Below are positions 1-6,825 of a stretch of DNA of 7,358 nucleotides, piece by piece. Position 1 is the first letter of the stretch. The number at the start of each line of letters is the position of its first letter. Both the position numbers and the translations under genes were made by a program. Origin of the DNA: Rhodobiaceae bacterium. GTDB taxonomy: Bacteria > Pseudomonadota > Alphaproteobacteria > RS24. The stretch lies in the NCBI GenBank assembly GCA_002689195.1, contig NZFC01000003.1, forward strand, positions 10,298 to 17,655, given 5' to 3'. The notes beneath the pieces are model-generated. The model made no database searches and was not told where the DNA came from. It was given only the letters and a program-made list of their open reading frames with translations.

Positions 1-1777
1 TGCGGAAAAAGTGTCACGCACCGTGCAACTGCCCGACACAATTTCCATTCAGGAGCTTGCCAACCGCATGGCCGAACGCGCCGTCGATGTCATCAAAATT
101 CTGATGCAGCAGGGCATTATGGCGAAAATCAATGACGTCATTGATGCCGACACAGCGCAGATTGTCGCCGAAGATCTCGGCCATAGTGTGCGCCGTGTAT
201 CCGAAAGCGACATTGAAGATGGGCTGATAGGCGACGCCGACAGCGAAGAAGATATGGTGCCGCGCCCGCCGGTTGTTACGGTGATGGGCCATGTCGACCA
301 CGGCAAAACATCGCTGCTCGATGCGTTGCGTAAAGAAAAAGTCGCCGCCGGTGAAGCCGGTGGCATCACCCAGCATATCGGTGCTTATCAAACGACCACG
401 CAGAACGGGGTCGTGATTTCGTTTATCGACACGCCGGGCCATGCGGCGTTTACCGCCATGCGCGCGCGCGGGGCGAAGGTAACGGATATTGTCATTTTGG
501 TGGTTGCCGCCGATGACGGCGTCATGCCGCAAACCGTCGAGGCCATTAACCACGCCAAGGCAGCCGAAGCGCCGATAATTGTGGCGATCAATAAAATGGA
601 TAAGGCCGAGGCCGATCCGACGCGCGTGAAGAACGAGTTGTTGCAGCACGAAATCATTGCCGAAGATACGGGCGGTGACACCCAGATGATCGAGGTATCG
701 GCGCAAACCGGCGCGGGTCTGGAAAATCTGCTTGAGGCGGTGGCATTGCAGTCCGAGGTTATGGAGCTGAAATCCAATGCCGAACGCGGCGGTGAGGGCA
801 TCGTCATCGAGGCCAAGCTCGACAAGGGTCGCGGCCCCGTCGCAACAGTGCTCATCCAACGCGGCTCGCTGCGCGTCGGCGATGTGTTTGTGGTCGGGCA
901 AGTGTCGGGCCGCGTGCGCGCGCTGGTTAATGACCTTGGCGAACAAATTGACATGGCCGGGCCTTCGGCGCCGGTCGAAGTGCTGGGGGCGGGCGGTGTG
1001 CCGGGCGCTGGGGACGTATTTTCCGTGGTCGAAACGGAAGCGCGGGCGCGCGAAGTTGCCGAATATCGTGAGCGCAAGGCGCGCGAAAAATCGAGTGCCA
1101 GCGGGCCGCGTGCTGCTTCGCTTGACCAGATGATGCAGCAGTTGAAAGACAGCGATGCCGCCGAAATTGCACTTGTCGTTAAGGGCGATGTGCAGGGCTC
1201 GGTAGAGGCCATCGTGCAGGCAGCTGAAAAACTTGGCACGGAAGAAGTGGCCGCGCGTGCGGTGCTTGCTGGCGTGGGCGGCATCACCGAAAGCGATATC
1301 ACACTGGCCGCGGCGTCAAACGCCATTGTGCTGGGCTTTAACGTGCGCGCCAATAACCAAGCTCGCACAGCAGCCGAAGCCGCTGGCATTGAGATACGCT
1401 ATTACAATGTCATTTACGATTTGGTTGATGATTTGAAAGCGGCGATGGCCGGTCTTTTGTCCCCCGATTTGCGCGAGACGCCTTTGGGCTCGGCCGAAAT
1501 TCTGGAAGTGTTTTCGGTCAGCAAAACCGGCAAGGTTGCTGGTTGTCAGGTGCGCGAAGGGCTGGTGCGGCGCGGTGCCCGCGTGCGGCTTATCCGCGAC
1601 GATATTGTCATCCATGAGGGCGAGCTGAGTTCGCTGCGCCGTTTCAAAGACGAAGTTAAGGAAGTCAATGCCGGTCAGGAATGCGGCATGGCGTTCGAAA
1701 ATTACGCGGATTTGAAACAGGGCGATGTGATCGAGTGTTACGAGGTCGAGGAAATCGCCCGCAGTCTGGACGGCTAA
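1..1777 (+). CDS. infB: Translation initiation factor IF2, C-terminal part (5' truncated by window edge)
   Basis: IF2 is the GTPase that places initiator fMet-tRNA in the P site of the 30S subunit and promotes 50S joining. The reading frame is open from base 2. The GTG at 11 is almost certainly an internal valine, because the alignment-like N-terminal motif of this region (an ELANRMAER block of the IF2_N domain) lies directly after it and the family normally has several hundred more N-terminal residues. Counting from that GTG, the G1 motif GHVDHGKT is at residues 93-100, then a G2-type [10 protein letters not shown] block, G3 DTPGH, G4 NKMD and G5 SAQTGAGL. Domains II, III (FNVRAN motif) and the fMet-tRNA-binding domain IV follow to a TAA stop at 1775-1777. 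No frameshift or missing GTPase residue is seen. rbfA begins 2 nt after the stop, as in the classic nusA-infB operon. Confidence 0.97.
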   Translation, partial: AEKVSRTVQLPDTISIQELANRMAERAVDVIKILMQQGIMAKINDVIDADTAQIVAEDLGHSVRRVSESDIEDGLIGDADSEEDMVPRPPVVTVMGHVDHGKTSLLDALRKEKVAAGEAGGITQHIGAYQTTTQNGVVISFIDTPGHAAFTAMRARGAKVTDIVILVVAADDGVMPQTVEAINHAKAAEAPIIVAINKMDKAEADPTRVKNELLQHEIIAEDTGGDTQMIEVSAQTGAGLENLLEAVALQSEVMELKSNAERGGEGIVIEAKLDKGRGPVATVLIQRGSLRVGDVFVVGQVSGRVRALVNDLGEQIDMAGPSAPVEVLGAGGVPGAGDVFSVVETEARAREVAEYRERKAREKSSASGPRAASLDQMMQQLKDSDAAEIALVVKGDVQGSVEAIVQAAEKLGTEEVAARAVLAGVGGITESDITLAAASNAIVLGFNVRANNQARTAAEAAGIEIRYYNVIYDLVDDLKAAMAGLLSPDLRETPLGSAEILEVFSVSKTGKVAGCQVREGLVRRGARVRLIRDDIVIHEGELSSLRRFKDEVKEVNAGQECGMAFENYADLKQGDVIECYEVEEIARSLDG

Positions 1778-1779
1778 TC

Positions 1780-2217
1780 ATGGGGTCGGGTGCGCGTGGG
1801 CCGAGCCAGCGTCAGTTGCGCGTGGGCGAGGTTATTCGCCAGCGCCTTGCCGAAGTGCTGGCGCGCGATGACCTTGAAGCCAAAATACTGAAAAAGACCA
1901 GCATCACCGTGACCGAGGTACGCATTACGCCTGACCTGCGCCACGCAAGCGTTTATGTCATGCCTCTGGGTGGTGTGCATTTGTCGGAAATTGTTGCCAA
2001 GTTGAACGAGGAAGCCCCGCGCCTCAAAAAAGCGGCGCTGGGGGGGCTGCATCTGAAATATGTGCCGAATATAAAATTCATCGCTGATGAAAGTTTCGAC
2101 CGCGCCGCGTCGATGGATCAGTTGCTGGACAGCCGCGTCGTGGCGCGCGATTTAGGCGAGGCCGAAACCGGGCCGGACGCTAAACCCGACACTAACGCCG
2201 AGGCCGGAAAGAGCTGA
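1780..2217 (+). CDS. rbfA: 30S ribosome-binding factor A
   Basis: RbfA is a small KH-fold assembly factor that binds the immature 30S subunit near the 5' end of 16S rRNA and is needed for late maturation and cold adaptation. The 145-aa product starts with GPSQRQLRVGEVIR and contains SITVTEVRITPDLRHASVYV, both characteristic of the alphaproteobacterial family, followed by the conserved KYVPNIKFIADESFDRA segment. The ATG at 1780 is chosen because it lies 2 nt after the infB stop and matches where the family begins; the frame is open further upstream inside infB, but that would add an unrelated extension. No clear Shine-Dalgarno is seen, so translation is probably coupled to infB. The last 20 or so residues form a low-complexity acidic tail (GEAETGPDAKPDTNAEAGKS). 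The TGA stop overlaps the truB ATG by one base. Confidence 0.95.
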   Translation: MGSGARGPSQRQLRVGEVIRQRLAEVLARDDLEAKILKKTSITVTEVRITPDLRHASVYVMPLGGVHLSEIVAKLNEEAPRLKKAALGGLHLKYVPNIKFIADESFDRAASMDQLLDSRVVARDLGEAETGPDAKPDTNAEAGKS

Positions 2218-3176
2218 TGGGACGCAAAGCGCGCGGCCGCGAAATATCCGGCTGGGTCAATCTGGACAAACCGCGCGAGCTGGGCTCGACCCCTGCCGTC
2301 GCCGCCGTGCGGCGAATGTTCGATGCCAAAAAAGCCGGCCATGCTGGTACGCTCGACCCGCTCGCGTCGGGCATTTTGCCAGTGGCGCTGGGCGAGGCCA
2401 CAAAAACCGTTCAGTTCATGCAAGCCGCGCAGAAAACCTATGAGGTGCGTTTGCGTTGGGGGGCGGCCACGCAAACCGACGATGTGGAAGGCGAGATCAT
2501 CGAAACCAGCGACCATCGGCCCAGCGCGCAAGATATTGTCGCCGCGCTACCGCATTTTACCGGTGATATTATGCAAACCCCGCCGGCATATTCGGCCATT
2601 CGCAAGGACGGCGTGCGCGCTTACAAATTGGCACGCGCCGGAGAAAGCGTGGAACTGGCGCCGCGTCCGGTGCGTATTGACGCTATCACTCTTATTGATA
2701 GTGCTTCGCCGGATGCTTGCACATTGCAGGTTGTGTGCGGAAAAGGTGTTTATATTCGCTCGTTCGCGCGCGATTTGGCGCTTTATTTGGGCACCGTCGC
2801 CCATGTTACGGCGCTTCGACGCACGCGCGTTGGGCCGTTTAACGAAAAAAATGCAATAGGGCTGGAAAAACTGGAAAGTTTGCGCCATATTGTGCCCGAT
2901 TTGGCGGCTCTGGATGCCCATGTGTTGCCCCTGAGGACCGTGCTGGACGACATCCCGGCACTGGCCGTTTCGGAGCAGCAGGCATCCCGCATTCGGCAGG
3001 GGCAGGCCATCTCTCTGGTCGATTTATCCGGCACACGCGCAGCGGTGGCGGATGGGGAAACCACCACGCAGTTTGTGGCGGTTCACGACGATTTACCGGT
3101 CGCTATTTGCATGTGCAAAGACGCGCTGGTGCATCCGGTCAGGGTTTTCAACTTTCCGCCTCGCGAGGCGGAATAA
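2217..3176 (+). CDS. truB: tRNA pseudouridine(55) synthase TruB
   Basis: TruB converts U55 of the T-loop of most tRNAs to pseudouridine and also acts as a tRNA folding chaperone. The 319-aa product has the N-terminal LDKP motif (17-20) and the catalytic loop GHAGTLDPLASG with the nucleophile Asp at 47. It also has the active-site Tyr in KTYEV (75), the PPAYSAIRKDG block (122-132), and GKGVYIRSFARDL (175-187) with the conserved Arg at 181. A C-terminal PUA-like TruB_C region runs from about 240 to 310. The start is the ATG in TGATG, overlapping the rbfA stop by one base, with a weak GGAAAGAG purine tract at 2206-2213, which suggests translational coupling. The final codons form half of a 20-nt perfect palindrome listed separately. 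Length and motifs are normal for the family. Confidence 0.96.
   Translation: MGRKARGREISGWVNLDKPRELGSTPAVAAVRRMFDAKKAGHAGTLDPLASGILPVALGEATKTVQFMQAAQKTYEVRLRWGAATQTDDVEGEIIETSDHRPSAQDIVAALPHFTGDIMQTPPAYSAIRKDGVRAYKLARAGESVELAPRPVRIDAITLIDSASPDACTLQVVCGKGVYIRSFARDLALYLGTVAHVTALRRTRVGPFNEKNAIGLEKLESLRHIVPDLAALDAHVLPLRTVLDDIPALAVSEQQASRIRQGQAISLVDLSGTRAAVADGETTTQFVAVHDDLPVAICMCKDALVHPVRVFNFPPREAE
3154..3173 (+). repeat. 20-nt perfect palindrome at the 3' end of truB
   Basis: TTCCGCCTCGCGAGGCGGAA is its own reverse complement. As RNA it can form an 8-bp GC-rich hairpin with a CGCG loop. It covers the last codons of truB (FPPREAE) and stops just before the TAA. No T-tract follows, so it is not a standard intrinsic terminator. 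It could act as an mRNA 3'-end or processing hairpin between truB and rpsO, or be a DNA site. Function is inferred only. Confidence 0.6.
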
Positions 3177-3196
3177 CGGGCGGGCAAGCCGCTGAA

Positions 3197-3202
3197 AAGG
3201 AG
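3197..3202 (+). promoter_or_regulatory. Strong Shine-Dalgarno of rpsO
   Basis: AAGGAG lies 5 nt upstream of the rpsO ATG. It is the clearest ribosome-binding site in the left half of the window and fits the high expression expected of a ribosomal protein that is translated independently of truB. Confidence 0.8.
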
Positions 3203-3207
3203 TTGAG

Positions 3208-3477
3208 ATGTCGATTAGCGAAGAGCGCAAACAGGCGCTGATAAAAGAATATGCAACAACCAATGGCGACACTGGTTCTCCGGAAGTTCAGGTCGCCATT
3301 CTGACAGAGCGGATCACCAATCTGACGGAACATTTCAAAACCCATGCCAAGGATAATCATTCGCGGCGCGGCCTTTTGAAAATGGTTTCCCAGCGGCGGC
3401 GGTTGCTGGACTATGTCAAATCGCGCGATGCAGACCGTTACAAAACATTGATTGAACGGCTGGGATTGCGTCGCTGA
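3208..3477 (+). CDS. rpsO: 30S ribosomal protein uS15 (S15)
   Basis: uS15 binds the central domain of 16S rRNA early in 30S assembly and contributes to intersubunit bridge B4. The 89-aa product has the family's exact usual length. It contains [15 protein letters not shown] (22-36), the rRNA-contact residues His42, Asp49 and Ser52 (41, 48, 51 without the initiator Met) in [16 protein letters not shown], and the basic [13 protein letters not shown] helix (59-71). The ATG at 3208 is set by the AAGGAG 5 nt upstream. It sits 31 nt after truB and 193 nt before pnp, the standard rpsO-pnp arrangement. In several bacteria S15 represses its own translation through a leader structure; the 31-nt gap plus the truB-end hairpin is the only place for one here, and no known S15-binding fold is recognisable by eye. 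Confidence 0.98.
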   Translation: MSISEERKQALIKEYATTNGDTGSPEVQVAILTERITNLTEHFKTHAKDNHSRRGLLKMVSQRRRLLDYVKSRDADRYKTLIERLGLRR

Positions 3478-3483
3478 CGAAAT

Positions 3484-3511
3484 CAGGGCCGGGCAAGTGT
3501 TCGGCCTGCTT
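3484..3511 (+). terminator. Possible weak terminator or processing hairpin after rpsO
   Basis: CAGGGCCG (3484-3491) can pair with CGGCCTG (3502-3508) with one bulged G, leaving a 10-nt loop, starting 7 nt after the rpsO stop. Only CTTAAT follows, not a true T-run, so termination would be partial at best. In E. coli the rpsO-pnp gap has a partial terminator and an RNase III site; this hairpin is in the equivalent place, but the function is inferred by analogy. Confidence 0.4.
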
Positions 3512-3660
3512 AATCAGGGCAAAGCCAGGGCGCACGGGCATGGGGTTCGTGTTGCCTGTTAATGAGAAGAACGGCCCTGCTCCGGCGTGGAGAAAATCTG
3601 GTTCTTCAATGCTGCCCGGAAGGTGGCGCGGCGCGAACATGGGGTTCGGTGCCGCAGAAT

Positions 3661-3666
3661 AGGAAA
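3661..3666 (+). promoter_or_regulatory. Shine-Dalgarno that fixes the pnp start
   Basis: AGGAAA lies 4 nt before the ATG at 3671. It supports that start over the in-frame GTG at 3587, which would add 28 residues with no resemblance to PNPase N-termini. Confidence 0.7.
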
Positions 3667-3670
3667 CGAT

Positions 3671-5803
3671 ATGTTTGAAATTACACGCGAAGAAATCGAA
3701 TGGGGCGGTCGCCCACTTGTTTTGGAAACTGGCCGCATTGCCCGTCAAGCCGATGGTGCGGTGCTGGCGACCTATGGTGAAACAACCGTACTGGCAACCG
3801 TGGTTGCCGACCGCAGCCCAAAGCCCGGTCTGGATTTTTTCCCCCTGACCGTCAACTATCAAGAAAAGGCCTACGCCGCGGGTAAAGTGCCCGGCGGCTA
3901 TTTTAAGCGCGAAGGGCGCCCCAGCGAAAAAGAAACGCTGGTGTCGCGCCTCATCGACCGGCCAATCCGTCCGCTTTTCGTCAAAGGATTTAAAAACGAA
4001 ACACAAGTGATCGCCTCCGTGCTCAGCCACGATTTGGAAAACGATCCGGATGTTGTCGCTCTGGTCGCTGTCTCGGCGGCACTGACGATTTCCGGCGTGC
4101 CGTTTCGCGGGCCCATTGGCGGCGCGCGCGTTGGCTATATTGATGGCGAATATGTGCTCAATCCCACCATCGACCAGATGCAGGACACAAACCTCGATCT
4201 GGTTGTGGCCGGCACCACCGACGCGGTGTTGATGGTCGAGTCGGAAGCTGATGAGCTGTCGGAAGAAATTATGCTGGGTGCCGTGATGTTCGGCCACAAG
4301 CACTTCCAGCCGGTTATCGAGGCGTGCATCCGCATGGCGGAAAAAGCCGCCAAAGAGCCGCGCGAAATGGAAGAAAAAGACGACAGCGCGCTGGAAGCAA
4401 AAGTTGCCGAGCTTGCCAAATCCGGCCTTGAAGCCGCCTATCAGGAAGCCGACAAGCAGACCCGCCAATCAGCGATTGCCGCCTTGCGCGACACGGTGCA
4501 GGCCGAAATGCTGGACGAGGCTTCGGGTGACGCAGAGCGCAATGCCGTGGGCGGCGCGTTTAAGGGGCTGGAAAGCGACATTGTACGCACCGGCATTCTG
4601 GACACTGAAAAGCGCATTGACGGGCGCGGGCTCGCCGATGTGCGCCCGATTGTGTCGGAAGTCAATGTGCTGCCGCGCGCGCATGGTTCAGCACTGTTCA
4701 CCCGTGGCGAAACCCAAGCGCTGGTTGTCACCACGCTGGGCACGGGCGATGACGAGCAATTCGTCGATGCGCTGGAAGGCACCTACAAGGAAAACTTCCT
4801 GCTGCATTACAACTTCCCGCCATTTTCCGTGGGCGAAACCGGGCGTGTCGGGTTTACCGGCCGCCGCGAGATCGGCCACGGCAAGCTGGCATGGCGCGCG
4901 CTGAAAGCGATGTTGCCAAGCCGCGAAGATTTCCCCTACACGCTGCGGCTGGTATCGGAAATTACCGAATCCAACGGCTCGTCCTCCATGGCGACCGTGT
5001 GCGGGGCTTCGCTGGCGATGATGGATGCCGGCGTGCCGCTCAAAAAACCGGTGGCAGGCATTGCCATGGGGCTCATCAAGGAAGGCGACCGCTTTGCGGT
5101 ATTGTCCGATATTCTGGGCGATGAAGACCATCTGGGCGACATGGATTTCAAAGTTGCCGGCACGGAAGCGGGCATCACCTCGCTGCAGATGGACATTAAA
5201 ATCACCGGCATCACGGAAGAAATTATGCAAGTCGCGCTCGACCAAGCCAAGGGCGGCCGCACGCATATTCTGGGTGAAATGAGCAAAGCGCTCACCGAAG
5301 CCCGCGATGAAATGGGTGAATACGCGCCCAAAATCGAGACCATCCAAGTGCCGCAGGATAAAATCCGCGAAGTTATCGGCACGGGCGGCAAAGTCGTGCG
5401 CGAAATTGTCGAAACCACGGGTGCCAAGATTGATATTGGCGATGACGGGCTCATCAAAGTCGCTTCCAGCGATGGCGAAGCCATCAAAGCCGCGCTTGAT
5501 TTCATCAACTCCATTGTGGCCGAGCCGGAAGTTGGCGTGATTTACGAAGGCACGGTCGTCAAGGTCATGGACTTTGGCGCGTTTGTGAACTTCTTCGGCA
5601 AGCGCGACGGGCTGGTACATATCTCGCAATTGAAAAACGAGCGCGTCGCCAATACTGGTGATGTGGTGTCCGAAGGCGACACGGTGAAGGTCAAGCTCAT
5701 CGGCTTTGACGATCGCGGCAAGGTGCGCCTGTCAATGAAAGTCGTTGACCAGGAAACCGGCGAAGACCTCGAAGGCAAGGAAACCGCAGAAGCATCTGAA
5801 TAG
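3671..5803 (+). CDS. pnp: Polynucleotide phosphorylase (polyribonucleotide nucleotidyltransferase)
   Basis: PNPase is a trimeric, phosphate-dependent 3'-5' exoribonuclease that releases nucleoside diphosphates from RNA, can run in reverse to add 3' tails, and often joins the RNA degradosome. The 710-aa product matches the usual length (E. coli 711). Domains in order: first RNase PH domain (about 10-140), all-alpha linker (about 145-300), second RNase PH domain (about 310-460), KH domain with GTGG loop at 570-573, S1 domain (about 622-692) and a short acidic tail. The phosphate-binding SSS is at 437-439 and the catalytic Asp486 and Asp492 lie in [13 protein letters not shown], numbering as in E. 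coli. The ATG at 3671 follows an AGGAAA; an in-frame GTG further upstream is rejected. The TAG stop lies in the loop of a hairpin. Nothing suggests damage or transfer. Confidence 0.98.
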   Translation: MFEITREEIEWGGRPLVLETGRIARQADGAVLATYGETTVLATVVADRSPKPGLDFFPLTVNYQEKAYAAGKVPGGYFKREGRPSEKETLVSRLIDRPIRPLFVKGFKNETQVIASVLSHDLENDPDVVALVAVSAALTISGVPFRGPIGGARVGYIDGEYVLNPTIDQMQDTNLDLVVAGTTDAVLMVESEADELSEEIMLGAVMFGHKHFQPVIEACIRMAEKAAKEPREMEEKDDSALEAKVAELAKSGLEAAYQEADKQTRQSAIAALRDTVQAEMLDEASGDAERNAVGGAFKGLESDIVRTGILDTEKRIDGRGLADVRPIVSEVNVLPRAHGSALFTRGETQALVVTTLGTGDDEQFVDALEGTYKENFLLHYNFPPFSVGETGRVGFTGRREIGHGKLAWRALKAMLPSREDFPYTLRLVSEITESNGSSSMATVCGASLAMMDAGVPLKKPVAGIAMGLIKEGDRFAVLSDILGDEDHLGDMDFKVAGTEAGITSLQMDIKITGITEEIMQVALDQAKGGRTHILGEMSKALTEARDEMGEYAPKIETIQVPQDKIREVIGTGGKVVREIVETTGAKIDIGDDGLIKVASSDGEAIKAALDFINSIVAEPEVGVIYEGTVVKVMDFGAFVNFFGKRDGLVHISQLKNERVANTGDVVSEGDTVKVKLIGFDDRGKVRLSMKVVDQETGEDLEGKETAEASE

Positions 5804-5810
5804 GCTTCTG
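5787..5810 (+). terminator. Hairpin spanning the pnp stop codon
   Basis: CAGAAGC (5787-5793) and GCTTCTG (5804-5810) form a perfect 7-bp stem with a 10-nt loop containing the pnp TAG. No T-run follows, so it is at best a Rho-dependent or 3'-end-stabilising structure rather than a canonical intrinsic terminator. It marks the end of the housekeeping operon. Confidence 0.4.
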
Positions 5811-5820
5811 GCTGGCTTCA

Positions 5821-5829
5821 TGGTATGAT
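5821..5829 (+). promoter_or_regulatory. Possible extended -10 promoter for the toxin-antitoxin operon
   Basis: TGGTATGAT fits the extended -10 consensus TGnTATAAT with one mismatch. It is in the 121-nt gap between pnp and the Panacea gene, about 95 nt upstream of its ATG. No good -35 lies 16-18 nt upstream (TAGGCT at 17), which extended -10 promoters can tolerate. It predicts a transcript starting near 5836 with a leader of roughly 90 nt. The call rests on sequence match only. Confidence 0.4.
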
Positions 5830-5904
5830 TCGCTGTGTGGATAGTTGCTTAATGGGGTAGGCTTTTAACAGCGTTTATGGAAGGCAAGACCAAACACTGA
5901 TTCG

Positions 5905-5915
5905 TCTAACTTAGA
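5905..5915. repeat. Short palindrome overlapping the Panacea-gene ribosome-binding site
   Basis: TCTAACTTAGA is a perfect 5+1+5 inverted repeat whose right arm overlaps the Shine-Dalgarno AGAGG (5913-5917). It could be an operator half-site pair for autoregulation, but a match this short can arise by chance. Confidence 0.25.
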
Positions 5916-5924
5916 GGTGAGGAG

Positions 5925-6437
5925 ATGACTGATAAGTTTGAAGCATTAGTACATTTTCTGATTAGTGAGTGTGAAAATCCCGCCCGTTTGGGGGCAACTC
6001 GGCTGAACAAGGCCATTTGGTTTGCTGATGTTGCTTCTTTCAAGGCGTATGGTAAGCCGGTTACAGACAGTAAATATATAAAGCGGCAACGGGGGCCTGT
6101 GCCCGCGACTATACTTGCTTGCATCGAGAAGCTTGAGAAAGAAGGCAAAGTTGCTGTGACAGAGCCGCAAGAAAATTATGACCCAAGGAAGTTTATTTCA
6201 CTCAAAGAGCCTGACGTGGGGTGCCTTTCTGAAAGGGATATCAAAGTGGCAAGGCATGTGTTGGATGTAGTTATTAATTACGCTGCCAGCGAGTTGAGCG
6301 AGGCCACCCACGATCTCATTTGGGAGGTCGCGGAATTTGGCGAGGAAATCCCGTTGGTGGCGACTCTGGCATCGACTCAGGGCGCGATAACAGATAGTGT
6401 AACGGAATGGGCTGACCGAGAAATCAGTAGATTATAA
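5925..6437 (+). CDS. Panacea (SocA-like, DUF4065) domain protein, probable antitoxin
   Basis: The 170-aa product matches the Panacea/SocA-like domain family by eye. It has LNKAIWFADVASFKAYGKPV (27-46), then a KYIKRQRGPVP block (50-60) with the typical GPVP, a helix EKLEKEGKVAV, and a C-terminal segment with W133 and GEEIP (139-143). These features recur in the family. Panacea proteins are antitoxins that neutralise many unrelated toxin types; Caulobacter SocA, a relative, is an adaptor that delivers the toxin SocB to ClpXP. The ATG at 5925 has AGAGG at 5913-5917, 7 nt away. A second, unrelated-looking small gene follows after 26 nt, the expected antitoxin-first layout. GC is visibly lower than in pnp. 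No helix-turn-helix or other extra domain is seen, so DNA-binding autoregulation is not evident. Family call is fairly secure; antitoxin role is inferred from family and context. Confidence 0.85.
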   Translation: MTDKFEALVHFLISECENPARLGATRLNKAIWFADVASFKAYGKPVTDSKYIKRQRGPVPATILACIEKLEKEGKVAVTEPQENYDPRKFISLKEPDVGCLSERDIKVARHVLDVVINYAASELSEATHDLIWEVAEFGEEIPLVATLASTQGAITDSVTEWADREISRL

Positions 6438-6463
6438 TAAAAACAAGAAGGCCAAAATAATTA

Positions 6464-6751
6464 ATGGGCCCGCCTGTTCTTAGATCCGTAGTGCTTGAGA
6501 CTCGCGCAGCCGAGGCTGTTGACGAGTTAACGGCCTCTGTAGACCGGTTTGACGAGATACACCAAGCGTTTGAATGGCTGCTTGCACAAAACCCAGACGT
6601 CGGCGCGCGGTACCGTGATTTTAGGGTTTATGTGGTTGGAGCCGACAAGGTTGCGCGCACCCCTGAGATATGGCTCGTTTACAGTTACGATGATAAGGAA
6701 ATAAGTATACGCGCCATTAAGGCGGTGTCAGGCGAACAACCCATTGATTGA
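6464..6751 (+). CDS. Small RelE/ParE-like protein, candidate toxin partner of the Panacea protein
   Basis: This 95-aa product is not identified with certainty. Its layout resembles a RelE/ParE-type toxin: predicted helices over about 14-42 ending in AFEWLLAQNPDVG, then beta strands FRVYVV (53-58), EIWLVYSYDD (68-77) and EISIRAIKAV (79-88). This is a helix-helix-beta arrangement with a final strand pair like the 'vlY...i.i..i' end of that superfamily. No catalytic residue set could be assigned. It follows the Panacea gene by 26 nt, so the two are very likely cotranscribed. The start ATG at 6464 has AAGAAGG 12 nt upstream, a longer spacing than ideal; a GTG at 6491 is an in-frame alternative. 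A hairpin with a T-rich tract follows. Alternatives are a non-toxic accessory protein or a toxin of another fold. Confidence 0.65.
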   Translation: MGPPVLRSVVLETRAAEAVDELTASVDRFDEIHQAFEWLLAQNPDVGARYRDFRVYVVGADKVARTPEIWLVYSYDDKEISIRAIKAVSGEQPID

Positions 6752-6772
6752 TCCGGGTCTCTGTGACGTCCA

Positions 6773-6810
6773 GTTGGGGCAATAGAAGCCCCTCTCCTTT
6801 TCACCCCAAC
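6773..6810. repeat. Inverted repeat bracketing the terminator between convergent operons
   Basis: GTTGGGG (6773-6779) is the exact inverse of CCCCAAC (6804-6810). The longer-range pairing competes with the inner GGGGC/GCCCC stem because both use the same G-run. It lies in the 74-nt gap between two convergent genes, so it could end transcription from both sides, though no T-tract is seen on the minus-strand side. Confidence 0.5.
6776..6802 (+). terminator. Rho-independent terminator of the toxin-antitoxin operon
   Basis: GGGGC (6776-6780) and GCCCC (6788-6792) form a 5-bp GC-only stem with a 7-nt loop, followed by the pyrimidine tract TCTCCTTTTC. It starts 24 nt after the stop of the small gene. 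The stem is short and the T-tract interrupted, so strength is uncertain. The T-tract supports plus-strand use only. Confidence 0.6.
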
Positions 6811-6825
6811 CGTCTTCCCAAAATC

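Larger units (their letters stand above)
3478..3670 (+). promoter_or_regulatory. pnp leader with internal direct and inverted repeats
   Basis: The 193 nt between rpsO and pnp hold no gene but several short repeats. AATCAGGGC occurs at 3481-3489 and 3512-3520. CATGGGGTTCG occurs at 3539-3549 and 3638-3648. GAAGAAC (3566-3572) is the inverse of GTTCTTC (3601-3607). CGAAC (3634-3638) pairs with GTTCG (3644-3648) just upstream of the pnp Shine-Dalgarno. In E. coli PNPase represses its own mRNA after RNase III cleaves a leader stem-loop; a comparable structured leader is plausible here but not shown. No convincing sigma70 promoter was found in it. Confidence 0.45.

Noticed and set aside
1681..1779. 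Upstream in-frame extension of rbfA into infB
   Set aside because: It would overlap the infB C-terminus in another frame and add unrelated residues; the ATG at 1780 matches the family start and abuts the infB stop.
3587..3670. In-frame 28-codon N-terminal extension of pnp from a GTG at 3587
   Set aside because: The extension has no resemblance to PNPase N-termini, while the ATG at 3671 has a good AGGAAA and gives residue numbers that match E. coli PNPase at the active site.
3416..4468. 350-codon minus-strand open frame opposite rpsO-pnp
   Set aside because: It lies opposite the well-conserved pnp and rpsO frames, has a composition typical of antisense shadows in GC-rich coding DNA, and shows no recognisable domain.
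4688..5629. 313-codon minus-strand open frame opposite pnp
   Set aside because: Same reasoning: the plus strand encodes an intact PNPase here and the antisense product has no recognisable motif.
5825..5860. 11-codon ATG...TAG leader peptide upstream of the Panacea gene
   Set aside because: It has no Shine-Dalgarno and its ATG lies inside the proposed -10 element, so it would not be transcribed from that promoter.
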